From JACKHA01 sp041401985 (GTDB lineage: Bacteria > Planctomycetota > Phycisphaerae > Phycisphaerales > UBA1924), in assembly GCA_041401985.1 (NCBI GenBank), contig JAWKTE010000019.1, positions 1-64,000 on the forward strand: a DNA stretch of 64,000 bases. Direction: 5' to 3'. The notes under the pieces are model-generated. The model was given only the letters and a program-made list of their open reading frames with translations, was not told where the DNA came from and made no database searches. The position numbers and the translations under genes are program-made. Below are positions 62,593 to 64,000 of the stretch, one piece after another (positions within the stretch are counted from its first letter, which is position 1; every line of letters starts with the position of its first letter).

Positions 62593-63382
62593 GCACCGCG
62601 AGGTCGAGCGGTCCAAGGGCGAGGTCTCCGTTTCGGAAATGGAGGCGATGGTCGCGCAGGCCGACCCCCCGCGGAACTTCTTCGCCGCGGTCACGAGGCA
62701 CCCGGATGCGCGCCACATGTCGATCATCGCGGAGGTCAAACGCAGGAGCCCGTCGGCCGGGCTGATCCGGGAGGCCTACGACGGCCCCGGCTTCGCGCCC
62801 GAGAACATCGCCCGCCAGTACGCGCTGGCCGGCGCATCGGCCATTTCCTGTCTGACCGACGAGAACTTCTTCGGCGGTCACGTGTCCTATATCCAGCGGA
62901 TTCGCGACGCGGTGGCCCTGCCGGTCTTGCGCAAGGACTTCATCGTGGACCCGTGGCAGATCTGGGAGTCCCGGGCCGCCGGCGCCGATGCGATCCTGCT
63001 CATCGCCGAGTGCCTGACCGAGAGCCAGATCTCCGACATGCTCATTCTTGCGCAGCGCCTGGGCATGACCACCCTGCTGGAGTGCCACGACACCGAGAAT
63101 CTTCTGCGCGTCCGCCCCTACGTCGGGTTCCCCCATCCGGGGTACTGCCTTCTCGGGATCAACAACCGTGACCTGGCGACCATGAAAGTGGACCTGAACC
63201 ACACGCTCCGCCACGTTGGGATGGTCGACGATGTGGGCGTGCTGGTGGCCGAGTCGGGGATCAAGGCGCCCGCGGACCTGGCCCGACTGCGATCGGCGGG
63301 CGTTCGGGCGGCCTTGGTCGGCGAGTCGCTGATGCGGGCCGAGGACCCGGGGGCGGCCCTGCGGGCGCTGCTGGGGCGGTAG
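62555..63382 (+). CDS. trpC: indole-3-glycerol-phosphate synthase
   Basis: 275 residues from ATG 62555; ATG 62546 is possible. TLREILDHKHREVERSKGEV is the usual N-terminal helix, MSIIAEVKRRSPSAGLIREA holds the catalytic lysine, then AGASAISCLTDENFFGG, PVLRKDFIVDPWQIWESRAA GADAILLI, LLGINNRDLATMKVDL, VLVAESGIKAPADLARL and AALVGESLMRAEDPGAALRA. It closes the indole ring in tryptophan synthesis. The gene stands alone here, without other trp genes. Confidence 0.95.
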   Translation: MIPATLREILDHKHREVERSKGEVSVSEMEAMVAQADPPRNFFAAVTRHPDARHMSIIAEVKRRSPSAGLIREAYDGPGFAPENIARQYALAGASAISCLTDENFFGGHVSYIQRIRDAVALPVLRKDFIVDPWQIWESRAAGADAILLIAECLTESQISDMLILAQRLGMTTLLECHDTENLLRVRPYVGFPHPGYCLLGINNRDLATMKVDLNHTLRHVGMVDDVGVLVAESGIKAPADLARLRSAGVRAALVGESLMRAEDPGAALRALLGR

Positions 63383-63430
63383 GGGGAGCCGCTCGCACCG
63401 ACGCCAATGCGTCCAGGCGAGAAACCGGAA

Positions 63431-63462
63431 CGAGGGGGCGGGGCTTTCCAGCCCCGCCAGCA
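63431..63462. repeat. single end of the GAGGGGGCGGGGCTTTCCAG repeat family
   Basis: GAGGGGGCGGGGCTTTCCAG CCCCGCC in the 188-bp gap between trpC and the last gene. The matching inverted end is not seen nearby. Confidence 0.65.
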
Positions 63463-63570
63463 GCGGCGGCCCGCCTCCAATGAACGGGTCGCCAGCGTCG
63501 TCACTCGCAGCCCGCAACTTCAGGATCGACTCGCCCAAAGCACCGCTGCCCCGCCTCTCGTTTCTCCCTT

Positions 63571-64000
63571 GTGGACGCACTCCTCTCCATCCTCGCCACC
63601 ATCGCCCTGGCCTTCTCGACGTTCCTGGTGGTCGCTCTGGCCGGCGGCACCAAGGGCTTCACCATGCGGGCCCCTTCCGGCCCGGACGCGATGGGCCTGA
63701 TCGTGTTCTTCCTCATACAGATCGTCGCCTGGGTCGCCACCTTGGCCGCCGGGTGGTTCGTGGTCGCGCGGGGCGGCATGGTCTGGCTGGCCCCGCCCGC
63801 CCTGGGCGGGGCGCTCGTCGTGCTTCTGGTCGCCGCCGGCAACTGGCTGCTTGGCTTGCTGGCGCTCGTGCATTCGCTGGAACGCAAGGCCCGCGTGCGC
63901 TGGCTGGTCGGTTGGATCGGCGTCGCCGGCGTGCACGCCGCGACCAATGCGTATGTGCTGGGGCTGGCGTGGGCCGATCCGGTGGAGATGGTGGGCGCGG
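63571..64000 (+). CDS. multi-pass membrane protein, cut by the window end
   Basis: From GTG 63571 the frame is open for 143 codons to the window edge. Segments: ALLSILATIALAFSTFLVVA LAGG, MGLIVFFLIQIVAWVATLAA GWFVV, LAPPALGGALVVLLVAAGNW LLGLLALVHSLE, and VRWLVGWIGVAGVHAATNAY V. Four membrane helices with few loops. No family can be named from this part. Confidence 0.6.
   Translation, partial: MDALLSILATIALAFSTFLVVALAGGTKGFTMRAPSGPDAMGLIVFFLIQIVAWVATLAAGWFVVARGGMVWLAPPALGGALVVLLVAAGNWLLGLLALVHSLERKARVRWLVGWIGVAGVHAATNAYVLGLAWADPVEMVGA

Overview
The window is high-GC bacterial DNA, most likely from a member of the Phycisphaerae (Planctomycetota). The lines of evidence are a secreted protein with a paired C-terminal GC-type dockerin-like module (repeated GVPNG...DFFFYL), a PEP-CTERM protein ending APSAFALLGLGTLVAARRRR, an ECF-type sigma factor paired with a Ser/Thr kinase, two membrane proteins with a CR.C.YD...CPECG zinc ribbon, and a planctomycete-style tyrosine recombinase beside a tRNA. 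No species can be named from sequence alone.

Left part (about 1 to 16,150): an accessory region. It ends on the right at an intact tRNA-Thr(UGU) gene (16082-16154, minus strand). A second copy of the 3' part of that tRNA, with about 110 bp of flank, lies exactly 15,601 bp to the left (481-522). Beside each copy is the N-terminal remnant of the same integrase family, and before each integrase start is a 24-bp palindrome whose sequence differs between copies but whose symmetry is kept. I read this as tandem or decayed integrative elements in tRNA-Thr. The cargo includes an XRE regulator, a GYF_2/zinc-ribbon/TM2 protein, a decayed hypothetical gene, a zinc-ribbon membrane protein, a dockerin-type secreted protein, a lower-GC operon (Cys-rich protein, SAM methyltransferase, fatty-acid desaturase), an ECF sigma factor plus kinase, and a BlaI/BlaR1-type regulator pair.

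Middle part (16.3 to 40 kb): mostly ordinary chromosomal genes. They are comM/yifB, a PAS-LuxR regulator, moaD/moaE, a secreted metallophosphoesterase with a LamG-like domain, an Mrp-type P-loop protein, a secreted Ala/Pro/Arg-rich protein, a nucleotide-sugar epimerase, a PEP-CTERM protein, an MFS transporter, a TerB_N/TerB/TerB_C protein, ispD, several small membrane or secreted proteins, an aldehyde dehydrogenase with two in-frame repeat-like insertions, a PAP2 phosphatase, ispE and an HU-type protein. ispD and ispE show the MEP isoprenoid pathway.

Right part (40 to 64 kb): an outer-membrane-like protein and a giant PQQ-propeller protein, small lipoproteins, phoH and a 7TM-HD phosphodiesterase (operon), RNase R, an HglS-like (DUF1338) enzyme, an NDUFA9-like NAD(P)-binding protein, a Tat-type amine oxidase, an isolated atpG, a UDP-sugar dehydrogenase, a CPBP protease head-to-head with trpC, and a partial membrane protein.

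Two global features matter when reading the list. First, intergenic gaps are full of short palindromic interspersed repeats (at least five families), and some seem to have entered coding genes in frame. Second, single-base frameshifts cluster in a few patches (about 1-5 kb, 11-14 kb, 44-45.4 kb, 56.4-61.1 kb) and hit even atpG at a run of Cs, so many of these breaks are probably sequence errors rather than real pseudogenes.
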